In this document: one piece after another, positions 13,324 through 26,100 of the stretch
How positions within the stretch are numbered: position 1 is the stretch's first letter
Layout of the letters: each line of letters begins with the position of its first letter
Assembly (NCBI RefSeq): GCF_025024155.1
Contig: NW_026251782.1
Span: 1 to 64,000 of the forward strand
Origin: Gamsiella multidivaricata
Taxonomy: Eukaryota > Mortierellomycota > Mortierellomycetes > Mortierellales > Mortierellaceae
Reading direction: 5' to 3'
DNA length: 64,000 nt
The notes under the pieces: model-generated
What the model was told of the DNA's origin: nothing
The model's input: only the letters and a program-made list of their open reading frames with translations
The model's database searches: none
Translations under genes and position numbers: made by a program

Positions 13324-15114
13324 ATGTACATGTACTCCACAGCAGTACAGTCGCTTGCACTCCTTACTACACTGCTCGCCGCGGCCCTGAGCAGCACGGC
13401 CACTGCAGCACCTCAAGCCACCACTCCTGTATCCTGCCATTGTCGGTGTTTGCCCTTCCAGCCATGCTGGCCAAACGAATCCACCTGGTCAACACTTGAC
13501 CAAGCCGTTGGTGGCCGACTGATCGCCACCAAGCCGGCTGCCTACGCTTGTCACGATCCTCATTTCGACAGCGCCACATGTCAGGAGATCCAAAAGGGCT
13601 ATTACTTCGACTACTGGAGACAGCGCCAGCCTGGCGCCGTACAGCAGACCAACTGGGAGGTCCTTGATGGCAAGGCCTGTCTCGGTTTCAATCAGACCGC
13701 TCCCTGTGACCAGGGGGCTGTTCCCTTGTACACCGTCAACGCCACTAGTATTGAGGACATCCAGAATACGGTTCGGTTTGCCGTCAAACACAATATCCGT
13801 CTTGTCATCAAGAACACTGGGCACGACTATCTCGGGCGCAGTATCGGAGCATCGTCCCTCAACCTCTGGGTTTACTATATGAAGAGCATCGCCTTTGACG
13901 ACAATTTTGTGCCAGACGGAGCTGCAAATGGAACCAGCAGCAATGGTGCCGTCATCCTTGGTTCAGGAGTTCTGTGGAAGGATGTCTACAAAGCCGCAGA
14001 CGAACACAACGTTATTGTCGTTGGTGGTGCTGAGGGAACAGTGGGAGCCAGCGGTGGTTTCTGCCAGGGCGGAGGACACAGCCCTATATCGCCTCGTCAT
14101 GGTCTCTGCGTCGATAATGTTCTTCAGTACAAGGTCGTCACTGCTGATGGAGACCTTAAAGTTGCCAACGTCTATCAAAATAAGGATCTCTTCTGGGCAC
14201 TCCGTGGAGGCGGAGGTGCAACTTTTGGTGTGGTTGTCGAAGCTGTCTACAAGACCCATTCTCCGTTCAAAAACATTAACCAGGCAACGTACCAGCTACT
14301 TTTCAACGGAACAGAGACCGCTCGCAAGGTCCTTAGCCGATTCCTCTCTCATCAGGTCGAGTGGTCCGAGACTGGATGGTCAGGATACTCCTATTTCCTG
14401 CGCGACGTCATGCTCGTGTCTTACTACCTGCCAGACGCCAACATCACGACTGCCGAGAACAGCTTGTCGCCGTTCCTTAAATATGTTGAATCCCTCGGTA
14501 ATGTGAAAATCAACGGCACCGTCTACAGTTTCCCCACCTTCTGGTCATGTTTCCAAGCGGGCTCCGCCGCTACCTCGAACGACACCAATGCTGGAACCAA
14601 CACACTTCTCGGCTCGCGTCTTATCCCTCGTCGCAACTTCGAGTCCTCCAAAGGCATCAGTCAGCTCACAGACGCACTTATCAACATCCAAGGCGATCTC
14701 TTGAATTATGGCAACCCCCTCGGTGTGCTTATTACCCATTTGGTTGCTGGGGGACAGGTCACTAAGGGTACCTCTGCTGAAACCTCTGTACTCCCAGCGT
14801 GGCGCAAGGCCCTGATACATATTGCAGTGGGGGTAGGATGGGAGAACACGACTCCCCTGGCGGAACAAAAGCTCGTGGCCCGCAAACTGACAGAGGCAAC
14901 CCAGCGTTTGCGAGATATTACTCCAGGGTCGGGTGCATACTTCAATGAGGCCGACGCAAACGAGCCCAACTGGCAAAAGAATTTCTTTGGATCGAATTAT
15001 GCTCGTCTCAAGGTCATTAAGGACAAAGTCGATCCCGCTGGACTGTTTGTATGCAGAAATTGTGTCGGTAGCGAGGATTGGAGCCAGGATTTTATATGCC
15101 CTCGGCGTCAATAG
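13324..15114 (+). CDS. Secreted berberine-bridge-type FAD-linked oxidase
   Basis: Intronless, 596 residues. The start at 13324 is preferred because a TATA box lies 70 bp upstream and the first residues then form a signal peptide (hydrophobic LALLTTLLAAAL, then ATAAP). The FAD-binding type-4 domain is clear: TSIEDIQNTVRFAVKHN, KNTGHDYLGRS, then VVGGAEGTVGASGGFCQGGGHS and ALRGGGGATFGVVVE. His167 in NTGHD and Cys247 in GGFCQ sit where this family attaches FAD covalently at two sites. The C-terminal YFNEAD...FFGSNYARL segment matches the berberine-bridge C-terminal region. Several NxS/T sites fit secretion. Family members oxidize alcohols, sugars or alkaloid-like metabolites; the substrate here is unknown. 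It converges on the NRPS gene, whose stop codon is about 1.3 kb away, so a role in tailoring that product is possible but unproven. Confidence 0.92.
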   Translation: MYMYSTAVQSLALLTTLLAAALSSTATAAPQATTPVSCHCRCLPFQPCWPNESTWSTLDQAVGGRLIATKPAAYACHDPHFDSATCQEIQKGYYFDYWRQRQPGAVQQTNWEVLDGKACLGFNQTAPCDQGAVPLYTVNATSIEDIQNTVRFAVKHNIRLVIKNTGHDYLGRSIGASSLNLWVYYMKSIAFDDNFVPDGAANGTSSNGAVILGSGVLWKDVYKAADEHNVIVVGGAEGTVGASGGFCQGGGHSPISPRHGLCVDNVLQYKVVTADGDLKVANVYQNKDLFWALRGGGGATFGVVVEAVYKTHSPFKNINQATYQLLFNGTETARKVLSRFLSHQVEWSETGWSGYSYFLRDVMLVSYYLPDANITTAENSLSPFLKYVESLGNVKINGTVYSFPTFWSCFQAGSAATSNDTNAGTNTLLGSRLIPRRNFESSKGISQLTDALINIQGDLLNYGNPLGVLITHLVAGGQVTKGTSAETSVLPAWRKALIHIAVGVGWENTTPLAEQKLVARKLTEATQRLRDITPGSGAYFNEADANEPNWQKNFFGSNYARLKVIKDKVDPAGLFVCRNCVGSEDWSQDFICPRRQ

Positions 15115-15163
15115 ATAGAGATACCGGAAGGTATTTATTTGAACTACACATACGACATACTGC

Positions 15164-15169
15164 AATAAA
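15164..15169 (+). terminator. Polyadenylation signal of the FAD oxidase gene
   Basis: AATAAA about 50 bp after the stop codon at 15114. Confidence 0.5.
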
Positions 15170-16436
15170 CAACGCGAATCATGGTCAATGAAACCTTGTT
15201 CACTTCTTTGCTGGGGTGAGCAGGAAGAAATTGCAGATTGAGCTTAAAAACCAATGCAGAATACTTGAACAGCACGCGGTGCCTCATTTTTAACTCCCAC
15301 TTGGATGCTGTACTCACAATCGCCAATGCTATATGTTATGGAATACGAAGACTACAATGGAGATTTTATGGCACCATGTGTATGTTGGGGGAGGAGGAGG
15401 AGGGGTGGAAGAGTTTTTTTTTTTTTTTTTGCTGTACTATCGACAAGGTAAGAAAGCGGTAGAACGGCATTTGGTCCTATAGAGTGTACTCACAAAGATA
15501 AGAAAGGGCGACCGACGAAACACGTCGAGTGGCAGCAGAACTCCGGCATGCAGAGGGTCGTGCCGCGGTACACAGAAAAACGAATTTTTTTTCCTTCCAA
15601 CTTGCAGCACTCGGTTTTACATAATCCTTGGCCTTTGTACTCCGATTATGGGAGGGAAGGAATGAACATGGTATCATCAAGGGTCTCCCAGCTTGACTCG
15701 GTGGATTCAGGACCAAACGGAACAAGAACAGGAACAGGAGTAGGAGCAGGAGGAGCACCCCTTTGAAGAAATTTACTAGAAGGTACACAATTCGATTAAA
15801 GTGTCGATGTAAAGGGACCCAGTTACTGGTCTCACCTCTGCTCATATCCTTTGAACTGCATAGATGGGTAAAAATGAGTGTTAATAGGATCGATGGGAAG
15901 GGGGAGGGGGGAGGTTGGCTTGTAGGATAATGACATGGGCACATCCAGTCCACTTCCACCACGGGTTTCAACAAGCTCGCGATCGCTGCCTTGTTCTTAT
16001 TCATCGCCAATATGCAAGTAGTTGCAGCAGCAACCTATGGTGGTTACCAGGGAAAAGTTCATCAACGTGTATTTCGGCACCGTGATCTGTGCCAGAGCTC
16101 AGGATAGCCTGTATCAAAAGAATTGAGGAGATCAGAAGGTGGTGTAAAGATCCACAATCGAATATGTGCTAAAGTCGCGGAACTTGTCCCTGGTGCACGT
16201 GACTTTATACTCTTCAAGTTGTTACAGGAATAAGGAAGGCGACTTTGATTTTGGTCCACCAAACAAAGATAACATTGGGGCTGTTGCTCCTATGCTGTTC
16301 ACCTTGCAGCATAGCGTATGCTGAATACATAAAGTCCAACAAGACCACAACCCAATAAATCTATTTTCGAGTTTTTGCAGAGTTTTTATTGTGAAAATTA
16401 GCAGCTATTTAAATGAAAAAATATGTCAAGATCAGT
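15170..16436. other. Convergent intergenic region, no gene seen
   Basis: This lies between the 3' ends of the FAD oxidase and the NRPS. It holds a T run near 15416-15430 and purine-rich tracts. The minus-strand open frame across 15477-16010 is low-complexity and not convincing. Confidence 0.5.
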
Positions 16437-17170
16437 TTAATGTCGCAACTCCTCAAGACTCGATGCCAGCACGCATCCGATCATAGCCATTGGTTCGGGC
16501 ATATCCATCTCCAAGTGCGTACACTCGACCTCGTGGATCATGAGGTTGCCAAGCGCAAAGGACCTCCATCCTTCCGGGTCTGCTCTTATCGTAAACGGAT
16601 CTGACCGGGCTGCTGCGCTAAAATACAATAAGTCGCCGCTGTAGATATCCGGCGAGAACTTTTTTGCGAGTCGGTAATTATTCCTGATCACTGATCGCGC
16701 CCTTTCCCATAACGCCCTGCCTTCCTCTGCTGTATCTTTGTCGCCAGATCGAGCGAGATGCTCGAGCAGGGCTTCATCCTGAGTAGGATCGATTTGGTCT
16801 GGAAGCATGGAGTAGTCAACTGTGGAATCCATTAAAGCAAGTAACGCGACCTCTTCGCCTTGTCTCTCAAGTTGCGTCGCCATGCTATGAGCGACACTAC
16901 CGCCAAACGACCAACCTAGTAAATGATATGGTCCATGAGGCTGGACACGGCGGATTTGGTCAACGTAATCCTGAGCCATGTCCTCAATCGTTTCCGGCAG
17001 TTGCTCATGACCATCGAGACCGCGTGCCTGCAGTCCATAAATAGGCTGATCAGGGTCCAAATGCTTGGATAGACCAATAAAGCTTAAGCTAAGCCCGAAG
17101 ACAGCATGGACACAGAACAGCGGAGGGCGACTGCCCTTTAGCTTGAGAGGCAGCAAAATACCGTAATCGT
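16437..17170 (-). other. NRPS C-terminal type-I thioesterase domain
   Basis: An alpha/beta-hydrolase with [10 protein letters not shown] (oxyanion region), the nucleophile elbow GWSFGG, an Asp in LMDSTVD and a late His in ECTHLEMDM. It should release the hexapeptide by hydrolysis or macrocyclization. Sequence alone does not say which. Confidence 0.85.
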
Positions 17171-20100
17171 CATCTCCCTGTTTGTCCTTCTCGAGTATCA
17201 TTCGTGTCAATTCTGAGATAGTGGGCGCTTCATACAGTGTATGAAGCTTCAGATCATGATCCAAACTATATCGGATATAATTGACCAGTCGAACAGCAAG
17301 TAGTGAATGCCCTCCGAGCAGGAAGAAGTTGTCGTGGCGTCCAACTCGATCGATCTTGAGGAGCTCGGCCCAGATGGCTGCCAGTGCAGTCTCGATCTCG
17401 CCTTGCGGAGTCTCGTAGTCGCGACTGACGAAGGCTTCACTGTCTGGCACTGGGAGCGCTCGGTGGTCGACCTTACCGTTGTTGGTGATCGGCAGAGTGT
17501 CCAAGCGGATGAATGCAGCGGGGATCGTGTACTCGGGGAGGCTGGCTGCGAGATGAGCGCGCAGCATGTGGGCCAGTCGCTCACAGGGATCGGCAACCAC
17601 ATAGGCCACCAGCCGTTTGTTGCTGTCGTCGTCGAGTGCAAGCACCGTAGCCTCCCGCACAAGCGAGTGCTCGACAAGCCTGGCCTCGATCTCAGCCAGC
17701 TCGATGCGAAAGCCTCGGATCTTGATCTGGTCATCATTGCGACCCATAAAGACCAAGTTGCCGTCGGGGAGATACCGAACAAGGTCTCCAGTCCTGTACA
17801 TACTAGCACCCTTGTGCTGGCTGAAGGGGTCAGGGAGGAACCGCTCGGCTGTGAGCTCCGGTCGGTTGAGGTAGCCGTTCGCAACACCTGCTCCGCCGAT
17901 GTGCAGCTCTCCAACCACTCCCAGCGGCACAGGCTGACCGCGCTTGTCCAGCACATAGACCTGTGTGTTGCCAATGGGTCGCCCAATCGGGAGCTTCTCC
18001 AGCCGCTCGATTGCGCCTGCTGTTGCCTCGTATGTGGTGGCGAATGTAGTGGTCTCTGTGGGTCCGTAGCCATTGATGAGGCGGACACGTCCGCCATGTT
18101 GCAGGAGTGCAGCAAACGACTCCAGATTGCCTTGCTCGCCTCCACAAAGAAGGTACCGTAGCTTGGACAGTTCCGAGCCGATTGTCAGCACGTACTGGTT
18201 GAACAGAGCCATGGTCAGCCACATCGCGGTGACCTGGTGGCGGTCCAGAGCCTCAGCAAGGCGCTGGGGGTCTGTGAAGGTATCGGCGTCAATGATAACA
18301 CTGCAGCCACCGTTCAGCAAAGGCGACCAGAGCTCGAAGGTGCTGGCATCGAAAGCGGGATTGGCGGCGAAAGCGACACGATCTTCAGGTCCGATATCGA
18401 CATACCCGCTGTTGACGACCAAGCGAGAGATACCACGGTGTGGCACAAGCACTCCCTTGGGCAAGCCTGTCGACCCAGAGGTGTACATCACATATGCGGT
18501 ATCAAAACTAGAGAACACCCAGTTGAGGTTCGAGGCGCCTTAAAAATAAAATAAAATAAAAAATCAGTACCTATAAGCAGGGCCAATATAGGATAGAAAG
18601 CTTATTCTACTTGAACTTACTCCATCCATCGCTTTCAGTAGTATCATCTACGGACAAACGGAGCAGTGGGGTCCGAAGTATTGTAGGAATGTTCGTGTCA
18701 ACATGCGTAATCAACACGCGCGCAGCAGAGTCAGTTGCAATAAATATTTGACGCTCTAGTGGGGCCTTTGGATCAATCGGGACATAAGCCGCTCCGATCT
18801 TGAGGATCGCGAGTTGGGCGGCGATCAGCTCAAATGAGCGTCTGAGCATGGTTGCAATGAAGTCACCAGGTTTGGCGCCCAGTTCCACGAGCTGGCGGGC
18901 GAGGCTGTTGGCACGGGCATTCAACTCCCGATAAGTGAGTGTTTTGCCGTCAAAAACGAGAGCGATAGCCTCTGGCGACTGCTGAGCCTGACTTTCAAAA
19001 AGCTCCTGAACGCAAACATGATCTGGGAAAGATCGTGCAGTAGCATTCCATGACCGAACAGTCAATTCGCGCTCCTCAATCGGTAAGACGTCCAGTCGTT
19101 GAACCGGAATGTCGGGTGTGCGATCCAATGCGTTGGATAGGCTTAACAGTGCTTGGCGCATATAAGAACAGATATGAGCAGGGTCAAATGGCTGCACAAC
19201 CTGAGCTGTAAGCCCAAGTGTTGTGCCCCCGTCTTCCACAGAAAGAGTGAATGGGTAGTTGGTTCGCTCCTGAGCTTCGAGAAATTCAATACCAGAAATG
19301 GTTACGCCGTCTTCCAATAGCGTGGAATGATGTCGGTAGTTCAAAATTGTGCTGAAGAGTGGTACACCAGAAGGAACGCTGCTGCAACGCTGTGCCAGCG
19401 CCAAGGAGGCGTGCTCGTGTTCAAGAAGCGCCGCCAAGCCGTTCTGGGTCTTGCGTACGCTTTCCAGGACGCTTGAATCTTCCACATCTACTCTAAAGGG
19501 CAACGTGTTGATGAAGAGCCCCATCGCACGATCTGATCCAGATCCACCTTGCATACGTCCAAAAAGAACTGTTCCAAAAACCACGCGATGCTGTCCGCTC
19601 AAATTAGCGAGCACTTGTGCCCACGCAAGATGACACAAACTGGCGAGACTCACTCCTAAGCGCTTTGAGTGCGCGCGGAGACTGTCATTCAGGCCTTGTG
19701 GCAACTCACAATGCCTGCTGGAGACATGAAGGCCATCGCGGTGAACATTAGACAAACCATACGGCAAAGTGGGCGTGTCGATATCGTTTAGCATCTCTGT
19801 GAAGAAGCGTTCGTGCGCCTCAACACCAAGTCCAAAGCGAACCTGTGTGATAAGGTTGCGGAATGGCTGTGGTGAAGGCAGAGCGCCGCCTCGTCCCGCG
19901 AGGAATGCATAAATCTCGGTATGCATTTCTTCCAGCGTAGAGTGGTCACCGATAAGGTGGTGCAGCAATTGTGCTACTATCCACCGGCCGTCCGCATCTT
20001 GCGCAATGACAAACCGCGTCAATGGAGCTTGCGTCAGGTCAATATGATGTTCACGAGGGTCAACATAGCGCAGCATTTGTTTGGCAATAGAACCGTTGGC

Positions 20101-23100
20101 TGGATCTAGGAAGATCTCGGTGACAGAAAGCGGAGCCTGGCGCAGGATAACCTGTGCTGGTGTAGATACACTCTTCCAGACAATGGCCGTGCGAAGAATG
20201 TCATGGCGATTGACGACTTTCTGGACTGCGTCCATGTAGCGAACGAGCAAGTCCTTATTCTCGAAGGCCATGCAGACAGTGATAAGGTATGTATCACCCT
20301 TGGTGGCCAGCATATGATGAAAGAGCATACCATCCTGCAAAGGCGACAACGCATAGATGTCTTGGACATTCGCGACTCCTCCAGGTATTTGCTCCACGAC
20401 AGCGTCGATCTCATCTTGAGTAAGATCAATCAGTGGCAGCAGCTCCGGTGTGATCCTGGTAGTATCAGGCTTGATGAGGTTCGGCGGTGCCACCAGTGCT
20501 CGGTGCTTGGTGAGCGATTGGCACAATGCAGCCAGCGTAGGCGTCTCGAAGAGGACGCGGACCGAGGCAGTGAGCCCAATACGTCGCAGCTGCTCGATCA
20601 TTTGGACAACGAGCAGAGAATGTCCGCCAAGCATGAAGAAATTGTCGTGCCGGCCGATCCTGCCGACCTTGAGCAACTCGGACCATATACCAGCCACTGC
20701 GGTCTCGGTCTCTCCCAGAGGTGCCTCGTAGTCCTGAGTCACGAGTGCGTCGTTATCAGGCTCAGGAAGCGCGCGGCGGTCTACCTTGCCGTTGTTGGTG
20801 ATCGGCAGAGTGTCCAGACGCACAAACGCAGCCGGCATCATGTATTCAGGGAGGCAGCCTTCCAGGTGAGCGCGCAGCGTATGGGCCAGTCGCTCACAGG
20901 GATTTGCAACCACATAGGCCACCAGCCTCTTGTCACTATCGTTGCCGAGCGCAACCACAGCTACCTGCCTGACCATTGGGTTCTCAACTAGGCGAGCCTC
21001 GATCTCAGCCAGCTCGATGCGAAAGCCTCGGATCTTGATCTGGTCATCATTGCGACCCATAAAGACCAAGTTGCCGTCGGGGAGATACCGAACAAGGTCT
21101 CCAGTCCTGTACATACTAGCACCCTTGTGCTGGCTGAAGGGGTCAGGGAGGAACCGCTCGGCTGTGAGCTCCGGTCGGTTGAGGTAGCCGTTCGCAACAC
21201 CTGCTCCGCCGATGTGCAGCTCTCCAACCACTCCCAGCGGCACAGGCTGACCGCGCTTGTCCAGCACATAGACCTGTGTGTTGCCAATGGGTCGCCCAAT
21301 CGGGAGCTTCTCCAGCCGCTCGATTGCGCCTGCTGTTGCCTCGTATGTGGTGGCGAATGTAGTGGTCTCTGTGGGTCCGTAGCCATTGATGAGGCGGACA
21401 CGTCCGCCATGTTGCAGGAGTGCAGCAAACGACTCCAGATTGCCTTGCTCGCCTCCACAAAGAAGGTACCGTAGCTTGGACAGTTCCGAGCCGATTGTCA
21501 GCACGTACTGGTTGAACAGAGCCATGGTCAGCCACATCGCGGTGACCTGGTGGCGGTCCAGAGCCTCAGCAAGGCGCTGGGGGTCTGTGAAGGTATCGGC
21601 GTCAATGATAACACTGCAGCCACCGTTCAGCAAAGGCGACCAGAGCTCGAAGGTGCTGGCATCGAAAGCGGGATTGGCGGCGAAAGCGACACGATCTTCA
21701 GGTCCGATATCGACATACCCGCTGTTGACGACCAAGCGAGAGATACCATGGTGTGGCACAAGCACTCCCTTGGGCAAGCCTGTCGACCCAGAGGTATACA
21801 TTACATATGCAACATCCAGACTCGAAGACTTCCAGTTGATATCGAGTGCGTCTAATAAATTAAGAAGAGGCAGGGGAAGAAAACAAATGGATGGGTCAGA
21901 TTCATGTCAGCATTGTAATAGTCTACACGAGCTCTCGCACTCATCTGCAGTCGGTACTTACTTGGCCCATCTGTGACAACTGCACTTTTTGCAGGCAAGC
22001 GCAGCAATGGGGTCTGCAGTGCAGCAGGGATGTCCGAATCCTCATGAGCGATCAGCAGACATGCAGCAGAATCAGATGCAATATACACCTGGCGCTCCAC
22101 CGGGGCCTTTGGATCGATTGGGACATACGCAGCTCCAGCCTTGAGGATCGCCAGCTGAGCCGTCACCAGATCGAATGAACGACTCAGCACTGTAGCAACA
22201 AAGCTGCCGGGTCCGACTCCCAGATCGATGAGTCGGCGAGCGAGTCGATTGGCACGTACATTCAGCTCGCAGTAGGACAGTGACCCGTCCTTGTGCACGA
22301 GGGCAATGGCACCTGGTGTCTGCTTGACCTGGCTCTCGAACAGCTGGTGTATGCAAGCTTGATCGGGATAGTTCGTGCTGGTCGCGTTCCATGTCTGCAG
22401 CAAGAGCTCCTTCTCTTGCGAACCGAGAAGATCAATCTCCATGACGTTCTGTGCCGTGCTGTCGACCATGGCCTGCAGTACAGCATGCAGGTACCCGATA
22501 TGGCGGTCAATGGTCGACCGATCAAAGAGAGCAGTGGAGTAGCGAAGAGCACCAGATATGGTGTCGTTCTCCTCGGACAGTCCCAGCTCCAGGTCGAACT
22601 TGGAGATGTTGTAACTCACATCCATCGGCTCCACTTCGATTCCAGGGAGCTGCCATCTGCCGATCTCGTTGTTCTCCCAAGCAAAGAGAACTTGGAACAG
22701 CGGTGTCTGGTCCACTCTGCGAGGCGGCTGCACAATCTCGACGACCTGCTCAAATGGCAGATCCTGGTGGGCCTGTGCAGACACAGTGGTTTGCTGGACG
22801 CGTCCCAGCAGCTGCTTGACACTTGGATCCCCAGACAGATCGATACGAAGCGCCAGAGTGTTGACAAAGAAGCCGATCAGGTTCTCGATCTGCTGGTGAG
22901 AGCGATTGGCACTTGGCGTACCGATGACCACATCATCCTGGCCAGAGAGGTGCGACAGGACAGTGCTCCAGGCGGCAAGGATGGTCATGAACAGCGTGGC
23001 ACCATGCTGCTGACTGAGACGCTTGAGTGCACTGGTGAGCTCGGGGTTGAGTCGAATAGGCGCCTCCGCGCCTGCGAACGACTGCTGAGCAGGGCGAGGG

Positions 23101-26100
23101 CGATCGGTGGGCAGGTCGATGGACACAGGTGCGCCTGCAAGAGTCTTTCTCCAAAACGACCCCTGCTCTTGCAGTCGGTCTTCAGTCAGCCACTGCCTCT
23201 GCCAGACCGCATAATCAGGATACTGGATGGCGAGCGGAGGCAATGGATCGGAGTCGCCTGCACAATAGGCGGCATAGAGCTCGTTCAGTTCGCGGACGAG
23301 GACCCCAATCGACCAGCCGTCAGAAACAATGTGATGCTGCGTCAGCAAGAAGATGTGCTCATCTGGAGCAACCAGGACTAGCTCGGAGCGAATCAGTGGG
23401 CCGTTTTCGAGATCGAACGGCACACAGATAGCTTGGGCAATCAACTCTTCGAGCTGCACTCCTATGTCCTGTGTCCCGCACAGATCGCGGTAGGCTATTG
23501 GCAGCTCCAGCTCTTTTGGCAAGAGCTGGACCTCTGGCTGGCCGTCGACGGTGACAAAGACGGACCGCAACGACTCGTGACGAGCAAGCAGCGTATTCAG
23601 TGCGCGTTGCCAGGCATCTTTGTCTAGGCTCCCCACTAGGCGAAGCGCCGCTGGTACATGGTAGATATCGCTGACACCCTCGAGCTGTGCAAGGAACCAC
23701 AACCGCTGCTGAGCAAACGACAATGGCAGTGGACCATCTCGAGGGACAGGGGTGATCACAATTAGCGACTGGTCCTCCTGCGCCAGACCGTTCTTGATGG
23801 CCTCTGCGAAGGCCGAGAGCGTGGGTGAAGCAAACAGTATCGACATTGGCACCTGAGCACCGAGGTTGGAAACCCTGTTCATTAATCGAACAGCGAGCAG
23901 TGAATGTCCTCCGAGCAGGAAGAAGTTGTCGTGGCGTCCAACTCGATCGATCTTGAGGAGCTCGGCCCAGATGGCTGCCAGTGCAGTCTCGATCTCGCCT
24001 TGCGGAGTCTCGTAGTCGCGACTGACGAAGGCTTCACTGTCTGGCACTGGGAGCGCTCGGTGGTCGACCTTGCCGTTGTTGGTGATCGGCAGAGTATCCA
24101 GACGTACAAACGCAGCCGGCATCATGTATTCAGGGAGGCAGCCTGCCAGGTGAGCGCGCAGCGTATGGGCCAGTCGCTCACAGGGATTTGCAACCACATA
24201 GGCCACCAGCCTCTTGTCACTATCGTTGCCGAGCGCAACCACAGCTACCTGCCTGACCATTGGGTTCTCAACTAGGCGAGCCTCGATCTCAGCCAGCTCG
24301 ATGCGGAAGCCTCGGATCTTGATCTGGTCATCATTGCGACCCATGAAGACTAAGTTGCCATCAGGAAGATACCGAACAAGATCGCCAGTCCTGTACATCA
24401 TTGCATCGACATTCTGACTGAACGGGTTAGGGAGGAACCGTTCGGCTGTGAGGTCCGGCCGATTGAGATAACCATTGGCAACTCCAGAGCCACCGACATA
24501 TAGTTCTCCGGCCACTCCCAGCGGTACAGGCTGACCGCGCTTGTCCAACACATAGACTTGTGTGTTGCCAATGGGTCGCCCGATCGGAAGCTTCTCCAGG
24601 CACGCAATGGCTCCTGCTGTTGCCTCATATGTCGTTGCAATCATCGTGCTCTCTGTAGGTCCGTATGCGTTGATGACTCGCACTCGTCCACCATACTGCA
24701 GAAGCTCGGCAAACGACTCGATGCTTCCCTGCTCACCACCTGTGAGGACATACTTCAGCCTAGCCAGGACACACCCGATGGCAGCCACAAACTGGTTGAA
24801 CAGCACCGTCGTCAGGAACAGCACCGTCACTCCGTGCTGGTCCAGCACCTCTGTCATCCTCTGTGGATCCGTGAGAGTGTCCATATCGACAATGACCATG
24901 CGACCTCCATTGAGAAGAGGAGCCCAGACCTCGAATGTGCTGGCATCGAAAGCCGGGTTGGCGCCAAAGATGACGCAGTCGTCGTGTCCGATATCGACAT
25001 ATCCGCTGTTGACGACCAAGCGGGAGATGCCGCGGTGGGAACAGAGCACACCCTTGGAGAGACCTGTCGACCCAGAGGTGTACATCACATAGGCAGTGTC
25101 CTGGCTGGACTGGATCAAGTTCAGGTTGGACGCATCCGGTGCAGATCCTCTATCGCGGGTAAGACTGGTGGTGAACCTGAACAGCGGAGTGGTGATGGCT
25201 GCAGGAACAGCTGTCTGCTCATCGGTGATGAGCAAGCGCGCAGCAGAGTCAGTCAGGATCCAAGACTGACGCTCTACTGGTGCTCTAAGATCGATCGGCA
25301 CATAGACAGCACCGACCTTGAGGATCGCAATCTGGGCGACGACCAACTCGAAGGAGCGTTTCAGCAGAGTAGCGATTAGGTCGCCATGATTGGCGCCCAG
25401 TTCGATGAGCTGACGGGCAAGGACATTGGCACAAGCATTCAGTTGGCCATATGTCATTTCCCGCCCCTCACAGACAATTGCAACGGCGTCTGGCGAGTGT
25501 TCCACCCAGCACTCAAACAGCTGATGGACGCACAGTGACTCTGGGTAGGACAGGTCGGTCTTATTCCATGACTGCAACAGCATGTTGCGCTCTTCTGTAG
25601 GCAGCACCTCCAGCTCATCAATGGACAGATCAGGGGTGCGTTCGAGTGCATCAGCCAGGCTTTGAAGTGCCTGCTGCATGTATCCGCAGACGCGGTGTGA
25701 ATCGAATGGCTGCACAACCTGCGCTGTAAGCCCCAGGGTGAAGCCTCCGTCCTCGACAGACATGGCAAACGGATAGTTGGTGCGCTCCTTTCCTTCGACA
25801 ACCTCCATCCCGGAGATACTGGGACTCTCGTTGGAGAAGTCGATGTTGTGGCGGTAGTTCAAGATGGCGCTGAAGAGCGGCACGCCTGCTGGGACACTGC
25901 TGCATCGCTGCGCCAGAGCCAGTGATGCGTGCTCATGTTCAAGCAGCGCAGCCAGGTCGTTCTGGGTCCTTTGCACGTTTCCCAGGACGCTAGTGCTGTC
26001 CACATCAACTCTGAGCGGGAGAGTATTAATGAAGAGACCCATCGCACGGTTGGATCCAGACCCGCCCTGCATGCGTCCGAAGAGGACGGTTCCGAATACT

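Noticed and set aside
22293..23381. 362-codon plus-strand frame inside the NRPS, repeated at 28811-29899, and many similar ones
   Set aside because: They are antisense shadows of conserved NRPS domains. Their exact repetition reflects the module duplication, not separate genes.
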